A program made the position numbers and the translations under genes. Below, in pieces: positions 6,904 through 14,740 of a stretch of 45,183 nucleotides of DNA. How positions within the stretch are numbered: position 1 is the stretch's first letter; each line of letters starts with the position of its first letter. Under the pieces are notes generated by a model. It was not told the origin of the DNA. It searched no databases and saw nothing but the letters and a program-made list of their open reading frames with translations. Where the stretch lies: positions 1 through 45,183 of the forward strand of contig VBDQ01000012.1 in the NCBI GenBank assembly GCA_005889075.1, read 5' to 3'. This DNA comes from Chloroflexota bacterium (GTDB taxonomy: Bacteria > Chloroflexota > Limnocylindria > P2-11E).

Positions 6904-7167
6904 ATGCCGTTCAAAAGCAAGGCGCAGCGCAGAAAGTTCGCGCATCTCCTCGTGGAAGGCCAGATCACCGACAAGCAGTACGAGGAGTGGAACCGGTCCA
7001 CCGGGCGGAAGGACCTGCCCGAGCGGCTGCATCGCAAGGCGACATCGCGAACGAAGAGCACGGGGTCGCCAAAGAAGAGCACCGGGTCGCGAAAGAAGAC
7101 CGCGCCGCGCAAGAAGGCCGCGCCGCGGAAGACGAGAGCGAAAGCCAAGCGCAAAAGCGCGCGCTGA
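6904..7167 (+). CDS. Small basic protein with histone H1-like lysine-rich tail
   Basis: 87 residues. The N-terminal ~45 (MPFKSKAQRRKF start, then a helical segment with QITDKQYEEW) resemble short uncharacterised proteins beginning MPFKSxAQ. The C-terminal ~40 residues are a low-complexity Lys/Arg/Ser/Thr/Pro/Ala tail (SPKKSTGSRKK, APRKKAAPRK) like eukaryotic H1 and bacterial H1-like DNA-compaction proteins. Start at ATG 6904, 3 nt after tRNA-Glu, with no separate Shine-Dalgarno beyond the tRNA 3' end, so translation may depend on tRNA processing. Non-specific nucleic-acid binding is inferred from charge only. Confidence 0.7.
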   Translation: MPFKSKAQRRKFAHLLVEGQITDKQYEEWNRSTGRKDLPERLHRKATSRTKSTGSPKKSTGSRKKTAPRKKAAPRKTRAKAKRKSAR

Positions 7168-7206
7168 TCGGCGCCACGCTGGCGCGATGGATGCAGCAAC
7201 ACGGCC

Positions 7207-7518
7207 GTGGCCAAACGAAAATGGAGCGCCGCCGTGACGACCGACTCCACGCACCCACCCGAGGGCCTTTTCACCAAGGACGCCGCGACCATCGCACGCT
7301 CCCTCGCATCTCGCCGCGTCTCGCCAAAGGGGCCGGCGTCAGGGATGCGGATGCTCAACTTCTTCATCAACCGTGCGGGACGCGGCCTCTCCGCGACGCG
7401 CCGTCACGAGCTCGAGCGCGCGAAAGCCTTGCTTTCAGAGCGGATCCGCCGTCAACGTGAACGGAAGCGGACCGCTAAAGGCCCCAAGAGGTCGCGCTCT
7501 CGACGTGCAACGCGATGA
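7207..7518 (+). CDS. DUF3175 family protein
   Basis: 103 residues matching the DUF3175 pattern: a KWS start, EGLFTKDAATIARSLA, then MRMLNFFINRAGRGLSATRRHELERAKALL, and a basic C-terminus. Function of the family is unknown; it is often found beside other small basic or stress proteins. GTG start at 7207, 39 nt after the preceding basic protein, probably the same transcript. Its last 44 nt overlap the convergent PPOX gene. Confidence 0.8.
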   Translation: MAKRKWSAAVTTDSTHPPEGLFTKDAATIARSLASRRVSPKGPASGMRMLNFFINRAGRGLSATRRHELERAKALLSERIRRQRERKRTAKGPKRSRSRRATR

Positions 7519-7870
7519 CCGACTCGATCTCGGTGTCACGGTATTGCTCGAACTTTGCCTTGAGCAGCCGGCGGGCGCGGGCGAGCTCTGCGCCTCCTCT
7601 GATGAACTTTGCGCGTGCGTGCGCGACGAGGCCCCGAAGCCGGTCCCAGTCCTCGTAGTAGTCATCGCATTCGATCGCCGCGCGACGGCGTGCGCGAAGG
7701 TTCTTCGCAGTGAGTCCATCGGTCGCAACGTATGCCGTGCGCCGCGTTGGATCGAACGCGTGACACAGCGGCGCAACGTGCGTCGCACCGCGGCGATCGA
7801 CCGATGCGATCCGCGAGACGCGAGCACGCTGGAGGAAGCGCTTCTCCTTGGTCGAAAGCCGGCGATGCAT
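7475..7870 (-). CDS. PPOX-class F420-dependent-type oxidoreductase
   Basis: 131-residue split-barrel protein. LSTKEKRFLQRARVSRIASV and THVAPLCHAFD form the first strands, TAYVATD the next, and CDDYYEDWDRLRGLV a segment seen in the TIGR03668-like F420 PPOX group. That assignment is from memory of the pattern. It would reduce an unknown substrate using F420H2; other F420-type enzymes in the window support cofactor availability. ATG start at 7868-7870. The 3' end overlaps DUF3175 tail to tail by 44 nt. Confidence 0.78.
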   Translation of the reverse strand: MHRRLSTKEKRFLQRARVSRIASVDRRGATHVAPLCHAFDPTRRTAYVATDGLTAKNLRARRRAAIECDDYYEDWDRLRGLVAHARAKFIRGGAELARARRLLKAKFEQYRDTEIESVIALHVESATSWGL

Positions 7871-7953
7871 GGCAAACCTCCGATGTTCGGCCGACCGTCG
7901 TGCAGCGCTCGTGCCGCGAGGAATAGGGCGATCGCCAAGAGTGTTTGTTCAGC

Positions 7954-8751
7954 GTGACCGACACGACGCCAACGCCGCCGGCGCAGCGCATGCCTGCGGT
8001 ATATCTGGGCCACGGCGCTCCGCCGCTCGTAGACGACGCGAAGTGGGTGGGGGAGCTGGAGCGTTGGTCGAAGGATCTCCCTCGGCCGAAGGCGATCCTC
8101 GTGATCTCAGCGCATTGGGAGAACGCACCGCTCACGATCGGCGCGACAAAGCCGGTGCCGCTGGTCTACGACTTCTACGGCTTCCCGGAGAAGTACTACC
8201 AGGTGACGTATCCCTCGCCGGGCGCCCCCGATCTCGCGAGGCGCGTGCGCGAGCTGGTCGGCAAGGGGACGCCCGTTGCCAATGACCCCACTCGCGGCCT
8301 CGATCACGGCGCGTACGTCCCCTTACTGGTCATGTATCCGAAGGCCGACGTTCCTGTTCTTCAGATCTCGATGCCGAGCCTGGACTCGCGGGAGCTGCTC
8401 GATCTCGGCCGCAAGCTCGCGCCGCTCCGCGACGAAGGCGTCCTCATCATGGGCAGCGGCTTCCTGACGCACGGCCTGCCGTTCCTTCGTGACTTCCGTA
8501 CCGATGCGCCGCCGCCGGCGTGGTCCTCGGAGTTCGATGCCTGGAGCGCCGAGACGCTCTCGAAGGGCGACGTCGACAGCCTCCTCGACTACCGAGGCCG
8601 AGCTCCCGGCGTGCGGTACGCGCACCCGACCGTCGATCACTTCGTGCCGCTCTTCGTTTCGCTCGGCGCGAGCTTGGACAAAGAGATCCCCGACACGGTT
8701 ATCGAGGGATATTTCCTCGGACTCTCCAAGCGCTCAGTTCAGTTCGACTAG
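7954..8751 (+). CDS. LigB-family extradiol dioxygenase (DODA/YgiD type)
   Basis: Zinc or iron enzyme of the class III extradiol ring-cleaving dioxygenase family, about 265 residues. Characteristic elements: MPAVYLGHGAPP (metal His), ILVISAHWE (metal His), GLDHGAYVPLLVMYP (active-site His), VLIMGSGFLTHGL, and YAHPTVDHFVPLFVSLGA near the end. This is the 4,5-DOPA extradiol dioxygenase-like layout; the physiological substrate in most bacteria is unknown. GTG 7954 is preferred over a TTG three codons earlier. Ends in a CTAG shared with the convergent Ddn-type gene. Confidence 0.88.
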   Translation: MTDTTPTPPAQRMPAVYLGHGAPPLVDDAKWVGELERWSKDLPRPKAILVISAHWENAPLTIGATKPVPLVYDFYGFPEKYYQVTYPSPGAPDLARRVRELVGKGTPVANDPTRGLDHGAYVPLLVMYPKADVPVLQISMPSLDSRELLDLGRKLAPLRDEGVLIMGSGFLTHGLPFLRDFRTDAPPPAWSSEFDAWSAETLSKGDVDSLLDYRGRAPGVRYAHPTVDHFVPLFVSLGASLDKEIPDTVIEGYFLGLSKRSVQFD

Positions 8752-9185
8752 GACGACTTCTCCTTCAGATATACGAACCGACGGATCCCGAGCGCGCGGA
8801 AGAGTGCGCGCTGCCACCCCGGGAATGCGAACGCCGCCGAGTCCGGGTCGATCGCCGCCGGCTCGATCACGGTGTGCCAGGCTCCACCCCAACGGATCGC
8901 GGCCTCGCCGCTGGCCATGACATTCCGGTACCAGTCGGCGCCTTCTCCGAACGCCACCGGGATCGCGAAACCCCCGCGCACGGGCCGCGCCGTGACCGGG
9001 GTCCAATACTCGCGGCCCGACCGCCGTCCGCGGTGCCGGATGAGCGCCCACATCGGAGTGAGCTTGCTGCCGGCGATGCGCACGATGTAACGGTTGAGGA
9101 AGGGCGTGAACGTTCCGAAGACCGACGCAATGCGCGGGCGCTGCGGCGCTCCACCTGACCTTGTCGCGACTAGTGTCTTTGCCAC
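8748..9185 (-). CDS. Deazaflavin (F420)-dependent nitroreductase family protein
   Basis: 145-residue split beta-barrel protein of the Ddn/DUF385 type. It has the typical N-terminal hydrophobic helix (FLNRYIVRIAGSKLTPMWALI), then RHRGRRSGREYWTPVTARPV, GFAIPVAFGEGADWYRNVMA and a late barrel strand. Family members use F420H2 to reduce quinones or nitro compounds. GTG start at 9183-9185. It is divergent from the TetR gene across a 52-nt region carrying two inverted repeats, so that regulator probably controls it. The stop overlaps the dioxygenase stop by 4 nt. Confidence 0.87.
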   Translation of the reverse strand: MAKTLVATRSGGAPQRPRIASVFGTFTPFLNRYIVRIAGSKLTPMWALIRHRGRRSGREYWTPVTARPVRGGFAIPVAFGEGADWYRNVMASGEAAIRWGGAWHTVIEPAAIDPDSAAFAFPGWQRALFRALGIRRFVYLKEKSS

Positions 9186-9204
9186 GTTGACCTCCCGGAC
9201 CTTG

Positions 9205-9238
9205 ACTGGTCTCTCCAGTTATTCAATCATCTGATTGA
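9205..9238. promoter_or_regulatory. Two inverted repeats, candidate TetR operator
   Basis: ACTGG-N5-CCAGT at 9205-9219 and TCAATCA-N2-TGATTGA at 9223-9238 sit between the divergent Ddn-type and TetR genes. The second repeat touches the TetR start codon, so binding would block its translation start region and suggests autoregulation. Confidence 0.5.
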
Positions 9239-9786
9239 TGGAAAGGCAAGAGGAGCTCGTCCGCGCGGCGTACGACCTGCTCGCGGACCGCGGCTTCGAA
9301 GGTCTGCGCACGCGCGACGTCGCGGCGAAGGTCGGCGTGAACATCGCGACGCTTCACTACTACTTTCCGACGAAGGAAAAGCTGATCCGCGGAGTCGTCG
9401 GTTACGCGATGGGGCAATTCCGATCGACCCTGACCCCTGCCGGCGCACCGGGCGAGCAGCTGCGGGCGCACTTCGCCGGTCTTCGCAGGCTGGCGCGCGA
9501 GGAGCCCGCGCTCTTCACCGTGATGGGCGAGCTGGCGATGCGTGCCCATCGCGATCGAGCTATCGGAGCGATCGTGCGTGAAGTGGACAAGACCTGGCAG
9601 GCGATGCTCGCGGCCTTGCTGCGCCACGCCGCGAAGGAGGGGGCGATCGCGACCGAAGCGAACCCGGACGAGCTGGCCGCCCTGATCGTCGCCACGCTCA
9701 AGGGAGCGTTCATTCTGCCGCCAGATGGCCGCGACCCCAGAGCGGTCGACCGTCAGCTTCGGACGCTCGAGCGCCTTATCGCTTAG
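9238..9786 (+). CDS. TetR/AcrR-family transcriptional regulator
   Basis: About 182 residues with an N-terminal helix-turn-helix (AAYDLLADRGFEGLRTRDVAAKVGVNIATLHYYFPTKEKLI, split here by family positions 10-50) and an alpha-helical ligand-binding C-terminal domain typical of the family. Ligand unknown. ATG at 9238 is used here; a TTG codon immediately before it is an alternative. Divergent from the Ddn-type gene, which is the likely regulated target together with itself, through the inverted repeats in the shared upstream region. The end lies 3 nt from the end of the convergent tryptophanase gene. Confidence 0.93.
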   Translation: MERQEELVRAAYDLLADRGFEGLRTRDVAAKVGVNIATLHYYFPTKEKLIRGVVGYAMGQFRSTLTPAGAPGEQLRAHFAGLRRLAREEPALFTVMGELAMRAHRDRAIGAIVREVDKTWQAMLAALLRHAAKEGAIATEANPDELAALIVATLKGAFILPPDGRDPRAVDRQLRTLERLIA

Positions 9787-9789
9787 CGA

Positions 9790-11166
9790 TCAACAGGGCG
9801 CGAAGCGCGCCGTGAAGTGCCGAAGCTGGGGCGGCTCGTCGACGATGCGGTAGCCCCGAAGCTCGCGCGCGTTCGCCGCAACTGCGGTCACGACCTCGAT
9901 CACATAGTCGATGTGGCTCTGCGTGTACGTGCGCCGCGGGATCGCGAGGCGCACGAGGTCCATCGGGGCGGGCATTTCGCTGCCGTCGGGATAGCGCCCG
10001 AACATGACCGTCCCGATCTCGACGCCGCGGATCCCGCCGGCCTCGTAGAGCGCGATCGCGAGCGATTGGCCCGGATACTGGAGCGGCGGAACGTGCGGCA
10101 GGAGCGCGCGGGCGTCGAGATAGACCGCATGGCCGCCGGCTGGCTTCACGATCGGGACGCCCGCGCGGTCGAGCGCGTCCGCGAGGTATTCGGTCGAGCG
10201 GATGCGATATCGCAGGTAGTCGTGCTCGACTGCCTCGTGCAGGCCCTGCGCGATGGCTTCGAGATCGCGGCCTGCGAGGCCGCCGTACGTCGGAAAGCCC
10301 TCCGTGAGAATGAGCATGTTGCGGCAGCGCTCGGCGAGCGCGTCGTCGTTCATCGCCAGCCAGCCGCCGATGTTCGCGAGTGGGTCCTTCTTGGCGCTCA
10401 TGGTCATGCCGTCGGCGTACGAGACCATCTCGCGCACGATGTCGGCGACGCTCTTGTCGGCATAGCCAGGCTCGCGCATGCGGATGAACCAAGCGTTCTC
10501 GGCGAAGCGGCAGGCGTCCAGGAAGAAGGGCACGTGGAAGCGGTCACAGATTGCGCGCACCGCGCGAACGTTCGCAATGGAGACCGGCTGCCCACCGCCG
10601 GAGTTGTTCGTGACGGTCACGAAGACCACCGGCACGTCGCCGGCGCGTTCGGCGAGGAGCTGCTCGAGCGCGCCGACGTCCATGTTCCCTTTGAACGGGT
10701 GCATCGTTCGCGGCTCGCGCCCCTCCGGAATGAGGAGATCCATCGCTTCCGCCCCTGTTGCTTCGATGTTCGCGCGCGTCGTGTCGAAGTGCGTGTTGTT
10801 GGGAATGACCTTGCCGGGGCCCGCGATGACCGAGAAGAGAATGCGCTCCGCCGCGCGGCCCTGGTGCGTCGGGATGACGTGGCGGAAAGGAAAGAGCTCT
10901 TGCACCGCCTCGAGGAAACGGAACCACGACGGCGATCCCGCGTAGCTCTCGTCCCCGTGCTGGATCGCGGCCCACTGGTCGCGCGACATGGCGCCGGTCC
11001 CCGAATCGGTCAAGAGATCGATGAGCACGTCCTCGGCGCGGAGCGCGAAGAGGTTGTATCCAGCGTCGCGGATCTTGCCGCCGCGCTCGTCCTCGGTCGT
11101 CATGCGCAGCGGCTCGACCGAGTGGATGCGGAAGGGCTCGATGATCGTTTTGAAACGCTGCGTCAC
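9790..11166 (-). CDS. tnaA: Tryptophanase (beta-eliminating lyase)
   Basis: PLP enzyme that splits L-tryptophan to indole, pyruvate and ammonia; 458 residues. Family landmarks: EPFRIHSVEPLRMT near the start, IDLLTDSGTGAMS, GDESYAGS, IPTHQGRAAE, FDTTRANIE, TNNSGGGQPVS, DACRFAENAWFI, the PLP-lysine block SAKKDPLANIGG, EGFPTYGGLAGRDLEA and IPRRTYTQSHIDYV. The close relative tyrosine phenol-lyase shares most of these. FDTTR and EIGTVMFGR look more tryptophanase-like, but the substrate should be regarded as probable only. Start: GTG 11164-11166 with GAGGGG upstream; an open frame to 11394 lacks coding character. No tnaC leader or permease nearby. Confidence 0.88.
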   Translation of the reverse strand: MTQRFKTIIEPFRIHSVEPLRMTTEDERGGKIRDAGYNLFALRAEDVLIDLLTDSGTGAMSRDQWAAIQHGDESYAGSPSWFRFLEAVQELFPFRHVIPTHQGRAAERILFSVIAGPGKVIPNNTHFDTTRANIEATGAEAMDLLIPEGREPRTMHPFKGNMDVGALEQLLAERAGDVPVVFVTVTNNSGGGQPVSIANVRAVRAICDRFHVPFFLDACRFAENAWFIRMREPGYADKSVADIVREMVSYADGMTMSAKKDPLANIGGWLAMNDDALAERCRNMLILTEGFPTYGGLAGRDLEAIAQGLHEAVEHDYLRYRIRSTEYLADALDRAGVPIVKPAGGHAVYLDARALLPHVPPLQYPGQSLAIALYEAGGIRGVEIGTVMFGRYPDGSEMPAPMDLVRLAIPRRTYTQSHIDYVIEVVTAVAANARELRGYRIVDEPPQLRHFTARFAPC

Positions 11167-11198
11167 CGCGTCGGCCCCTCCGTCATCGCGCCCGGATG

Positions 11199-11918
11199 CT
11201 AGTGCGGCGCGCTCTCCCTCACGCGGCGGACCGCTTCGCCGACGCCACCCGTCCAGGGCTCGCCATGGCCCGGCAGAACGAGACCCGCTTCGACATGCTC
11301 GAGGCGCGCGAGCGACGCGACCGCTTGAGGAAAGTCGGAGCCGAATGGCGTGAGCTGCGGACCCCTCTTCCCAGTCAGCACGTTCATCGTGCACAAGGCG
11401 TCCCCGACGAACAAGGCGTCCCGCGAGGAAATGTGTAGCACGGCGCTGCCGGGGCTATGACCAGGGACGTGGATCACGCGCGGCGCGCCGGGAATGTCGA
11501 GGGTGGCACCGTCGCCGAACGTGGCGACTTCGGAGATCGGCGTCGATCGGAGCATCCCGTGGGCGAGCGCGTACACGATGAAACGGAGAAGCCCGAACGG
11601 GCTCACACCGAGCATCCGCTGATTGCGCGGCCGCTCTTCGCCGCGCGCCATCTTCGCGTCCGCCTCGTGCACCTTGACGGGCACCGAGCGCTCGCGGCGA
11701 ATCCGCTCGGCAAAACCGACGTGGTCGACGTGCGCGTGGGTCAACGCAACGGCGCGCACGTTCGCGAGGGAGCGGCCCATCGCGGCGAGCTCTTGCTGCA
11801 GCTCTCTCCAGTGGCCGGGAGCGCCCGTGTCGACGATCGTGATCTCGCCGCGCTCCTCGACCAGATACGAATTGACGACGCCTCCGCCGATGCGATGGAT
11901 GCCCTCGGCGATCTTCAC
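11199..11918 (-). CDS. Metallo-beta-lactamase fold hydrolase
   Basis: 239-residue zinc hydrolase. It begins with the strand pattern VVNSYLVEERGEITIVDTGAPGHW and carries THAHVDHVGF (HxHxDH), VPGHSPGS, LFVGDAL and LPGHGEPW metal ligands, spaced as in the glyoxalase II-like group. Substrate unknown. GTG start at 11916-11918 overlaps the stop of the upstream 61-residue gene by 4 nt, so they are translationally coupled. Unlike the MBL gene at 5932, its start is clear. Confidence 0.87.
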   Translation of the reverse strand: MKIAEGIHRIGGGVVNSYLVEERGEITIVDTGAPGHWRELQQELAAMGRSLANVRAVALTHAHVDHVGFAERIRRERSVPVKVHEADAKMARGEERPRNQRMLGVSPFGLLRFIVYALAHGMLRSTPISEVATFGDGATLDIPGAPRVIHVPGHSPGSAVLHISSRDALFVGDALCTMNVLTGKRGPQLTPFGSDFPQAVASLARLEHVEAGLVLPGHGEPWTGGVGEAVRRVRESAPH

Positions 11919-12100
11919 CGGCGCCCCGCCGTGGTTTTTCGCGGCAAAAGCTCGACCGGCACACGCTGGCCCGCGGCGAACCGCGCGATCAACCAGCCGG
12001 ATTTGTCAATGCCGTAGCCCATCTTCGTCACGAACTCCTGGGCGCGCGCGAAAAGCAGCGATCGCGGGAAGATCTTGTTGCCGACCTTCACCGTCGCCAT
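11915..12100 (-). CDS. Small conserved-looking protein of unknown function
   Basis: 61 residues, basic, no signal peptide or membrane helix. It starts MATVKVGNKIFPRSLLFARAQ and contains GYGIDKSGWLIARFAAGQ, which looks like a compact alpha/beta protein. I do not recognise a family. ATG start at 12098-12100. Coupled by a 4-nt overlap to the MBL hydrolase gene downstream, which suggests a shared role. Divergent from msrA with about 30 nt between starts. Confidence 0.6.
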   Translation of the reverse strand: MATVKVGNKIFPRSLLFARAQEFVTKMGYGIDKSGWLIARFAAGQRVPVELLPRKTTAGRR

Positions 12101-12129
12101 CGGAATAAGCCTAGGCGGCCTAGAGTTGA

Positions 12130-12735
12130 GTGGCCGTGGTCTCTCCCGAGAAGTTCCCAGATCCCGCGCTCGACCTGCTCGTGCCGTCGCGCGAAGGCGA
12201 AGCGCGCGCTGTGCTCGCCGGCGGCTGCTTCTGGTGTGTCGAGGCGGTCTACAAGCAGCTCGATGGCGTGACCGCCGTGACCTCCGGCTACGCCGGCGGC
12301 ACGGCCGAGTCCGCCGACTATCGGACCGTCTCCTCAGGACGGACCGAGCATGCCGAGGCGGTGGAAGTCCGGTTCGATCCGGAGCGCGTCAGCTACGGTC
12401 AGCTGCTCAAAGTCTTCTTCTCGATCGCGCACGATCCGACGACGGAAGATCGCCAGGGCCCCGACGTTGGCAAGCAATACCGCTCCGCGATCTTCTACGC
12501 GAACGAGGAGCAGCGGCGCGTCGCCGATGCGTATATCGCGCAGCTGAACGCGGCGAAGGTGTTCGACGCACCGATCGTCACGGAGGTCGTGCCGCTCCAT
12601 CGGTTCTACGAGGCCGAGGAGTATCACCAGGACTACGCCGAGCGCAATCCGCTGCAGCCGTACATCCTTTTCAACGCGCGGCCGAAGGTCGAGAAGGTCC
12701 GGAAGTATTTGGCCGACCGCGTGAAGGTGCGCTAG
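12130..12735 (+). CDS. msrA: Peptide methionine sulfoxide reductase MsrA
   Basis: Repairs methionine-S-sulfoxide in oxidised proteins. The catalytic motif GGCFWCVEA is present near residue 31-39, followed by [53 protein letters not shown] and EEYHQDY, all standard MsrA signatures. About 201 residues, normal length. GTG 12130 start; another GTG two codons later is possible. The C-terminal region lacks an obvious resolving Cys, so recycling would rely on another thiol. Monocistronic by spacing, with the F420 oxidoreductase 28 nt downstream on the same strand. Confidence 0.95.
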   Translation: MAVVSPEKFPDPALDLLVPSREGEARAVLAGGCFWCVEAVYKQLDGVTAVTSGYAGGTAESADYRTVSSGRTEHAEAVEVRFDPERVSYGQLLKVFFSIAHDPTTEDRQGPDVGKQYRSAIFYANEEQRRVADAYIAQLNAAKVFDAPIVTEVVPLHRFYEAEEYHQDYAERNPLQPYILFNARPKVEKVRKYLADRVKVR

Positions 12736-12763
12736 CGACGACAACGCTCGCGAAGGCCGCCCG

Positions 12764-13636
12764 TTGAAGCTCGGCTTGCAGATCAACGCCTTCACCTGGC
12801 CGGGCGGGCCGAAACGTATCGCGCACGACCTCGCCGCGATCGCGCGCGTTGCGGACGGCGGCGGCTTCGATCCGATCGGCGTCATGGACCATTTCTTCCA
12901 GATCGGCAGCCTCGGTCCGCCCGAGCACGAGATGCTCGAGGCATACACGACGCTCGGCTATCTCGCGGCCCACACCCAACGTGCTCGGCTCCTCACGATC
13001 GTCACCGGCGTCGTGTATCGCTATCCGGGCGTGCTCGCAAAGACCGTGACCACCCTCGACGTCCTTTCCGGCGGCCGCGCGATGCTCGGGATCGGCGCCG
13101 CGTGGAACGAGGCGGAAGCGAGAGCGCTCGGCATCCCGTTCCCACCCCTTGCGGAACGGTTCGATTGGCTCGAGGACACGCTCGAGCTCTGCATACGCAT
13201 GTGGAAGGGCGACGAGACCCGCTTCGCAGGAAAGCGTTTCGTCTTCGAGCGTCCGCTCAACTCCCCGCAGAGCCTCACACGGCCGCATCCGCCGATCATG
13301 ATCGGCGGCTCGGGCGAGAAGAAGACGCTCCGCCTTGTGGCCAAATACGCGGACGCATGCAACCTGTTCCCTACGCCGGAGGCGCCGCGCAAGCTCGACA
13401 TCCTCAAGGCGCACTGCGATAAGCAGAAGCGCGACTACGACTCGATCGAGAAGACCAGCATGTTCCACATCGACGTCGGTCCGAAAGGACAAAACGTAGG
13501 GCGGGTCATCGAGCAGCTCACGTGGCTCCGAAAGCTCGGGTTCACGACGGCGATCGGCGGCGTCGCGAACGTCTCGACAATCGAGCCGCTCGAGATCATC
13601 GCCCGCGAGATCATCCCCGCGATCCGCGACCTCTAG
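12764..13636 (+). CDS. LLM-class F420-dependent oxidoreductase
   Basis: 290-residue luciferase-like TIM-barrel protein. Signatures: LKLGLQINAFTW start, HDLAAIARVADGGGFDPIGVMDHF, RARLLTIVTGVVYRYPGVLAKTVTTLD, GGRAMLGIGAAWNEAEARALGIPFP, and HPPIMIGGSGEKKTLRLVAKYAD. This is the layout of the TIGR03560-type F420 subgroup (assignment from memory). Substrate unknown. TTG start at 12764. Same strand as msrA, 28 nt downstream. Confidence 0.9.
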   Translation: MKLGLQINAFTWPGGPKRIAHDLAAIARVADGGGFDPIGVMDHFFQIGSLGPPEHEMLEAYTTLGYLAAHTQRARLLTIVTGVVYRYPGVLAKTVTTLDVLSGGRAMLGIGAAWNEAEARALGIPFPPLAERFDWLEDTLELCIRMWKGDETRFAGKRFVFERPLNSPQSLTRPHPPIMIGGSGEKKTLRLVAKYADACNLFPTPEAPRKLDILKAHCDKQKRDYDSIEKTSMFHIDVGPKGQNVGRVIEQLTWLRKLGFTTAIGGVANVSTIEPLEIIAREIIPAIRDL

Positions 13637-13675
13637 ACGCAGCCGCACGCTGGACAGGCGTGCGAGAGTGCCGCC

Positions 13676-14740
13676 GTGGCGATCGTCGCGCTGGCGTTCG
13701 TCGTCGCGTTCATCCCCGCCTTCGCGTGGCTCGTCTTCGTGTACCGCCTGGATCGCTTCGAGCCCGAGCCCAAGTCGCTGATCGCGCGTCTCTTCCTCTG
13801 GGGTCTTGCGGCCGGGCCGTGGGCGTCAGGCATGAACATCCTCATCGCACACGTCTTCTCGCCAGGCGTCGAGACCGCGCAGCGCGACGGCAACTTCTTG
13901 CTCGCGGCATTCTTGCTGCTCGCCCTCGTCGCTTTCTCGGCGCTCAACGAAGAGGTCATGAAGTACACGGTCGTCTCGAGCCGGGTGCGGGGCGACCCCG
14001 CGTTCAACGAGCCGGTCGACGGGATGATCTACATGAGCGCCGCGGCCATCGGCTTCTCATTCGGCGAGAATGTGGTGTACATCGCCAACGCGTACTTCGG
14101 CCTCGTGGGCGACGCGACGAGGCCCGGCGTCACCCTCGCGGTGATCAACGCCTTCCTCGTGACCGCGCCGCTGCGCGCCTTCGGCAGCACCATCGGACAC
14201 ATCAGCTGGTCGGGCATCACCGGCTGGTTCCTCTCGCGCCACCACCTGGGCAAGGGATCGGGCCGGATGCTCGTCGGCGGCATCCTCCTGGCGGCGAGCC
14301 TGCACACCGCGTTCAACTTCCCGCTCTTCCTGCAGGAGCTCGGTCTCGCCGTCGGTTGGATCACCTGGCTCGTTTGGATCGCGAGCATCGAGCGCTATCT
14401 GACACTCCTTGGCCGGGCGCTGCTCGCCTCACCGTTCCGCGCGAAGAAGCTGCGCGAGATGGGGGAACGGGCGGTGCGCCGCGATGTCCTTCGGCGGTAC
14501 CGCGCCCTCAAGGCCCGAGAGCTGCCGGTGATGCTCGGTCTCGTCGCCGTCGGCGTCGTCGCCGCGATCGCAGCAGCGCTCATCGGCATGCCGCAGGAAG
14601 TGCCGTACACCACCGCGTTCCTGTTCGTCCTCGCGGCGATCGCCTTCTCGCGCTTCAACTGGCGCTGCCCAGTCTGCGGCGCCCACCTCAACGGGACGAA
14701 CCCCGCCAGCTGCACGCACTGCCACGTGTCGTTCCGCTAG
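13676..14740 (+). CDS. PrsW-family intramembrane metalloprotease with C-terminal zinc ribbon
   Basis: 354 residues, about eight membrane helices. The PrsW/CPBP-like catalytic pattern is visible: FSALNEEVMKY (EExxK, first motif), FSFGENVVYI (second motif) and SLHTAFNFPLF (His motif). B. subtilis PrsW cleaves the anti-sigma factor RsiW; here no anti-sigma partner is adjacent. Unusual is a C-terminal tail after the last helix with CPVCGAHLNGTNPASCTHC, a four-Cys zinc ribbon expected on the cytoplasmic or outer face. GTG start at 13676. Ends in a CTAG shared with the convergent gene. Confidence 0.87.
   Translation: MAIVALAFVVAFIPAFAWLVFVYRLDRFEPEPKSLIARLFLWGLAAGPWASGMNILIAHVFSPGVETAQRDGNFLLAAFLLLALVAFSALNEEVMKYTVVSSRVRGDPAFNEPVDGMIYMSAAAIGFSFGENVVYIANAYFGLVGDATRPGVTLAVINAFLVTAPLRAFGSTIGHISWSGITGWFLSRHHLGKGSGRMLVGGILLAASLHTAFNFPLFLQELGLAVGWITWLVWIASIERYLTLLGRALLASPFRAKKLREMGERAVRRDVLRRYRALKARELPVMLGLVAVGVVAAIAAALIGMPQEVPYTTAFLFVLAAIAFSRFNWRCPVCGAHLNGTNPASCTHCHVSFR

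Noticed and set aside
9817..11202. 461-codon plus-strand frame
   Set aside because: Exact antisense of tryptophanase, which has strong family motifs and a good start.
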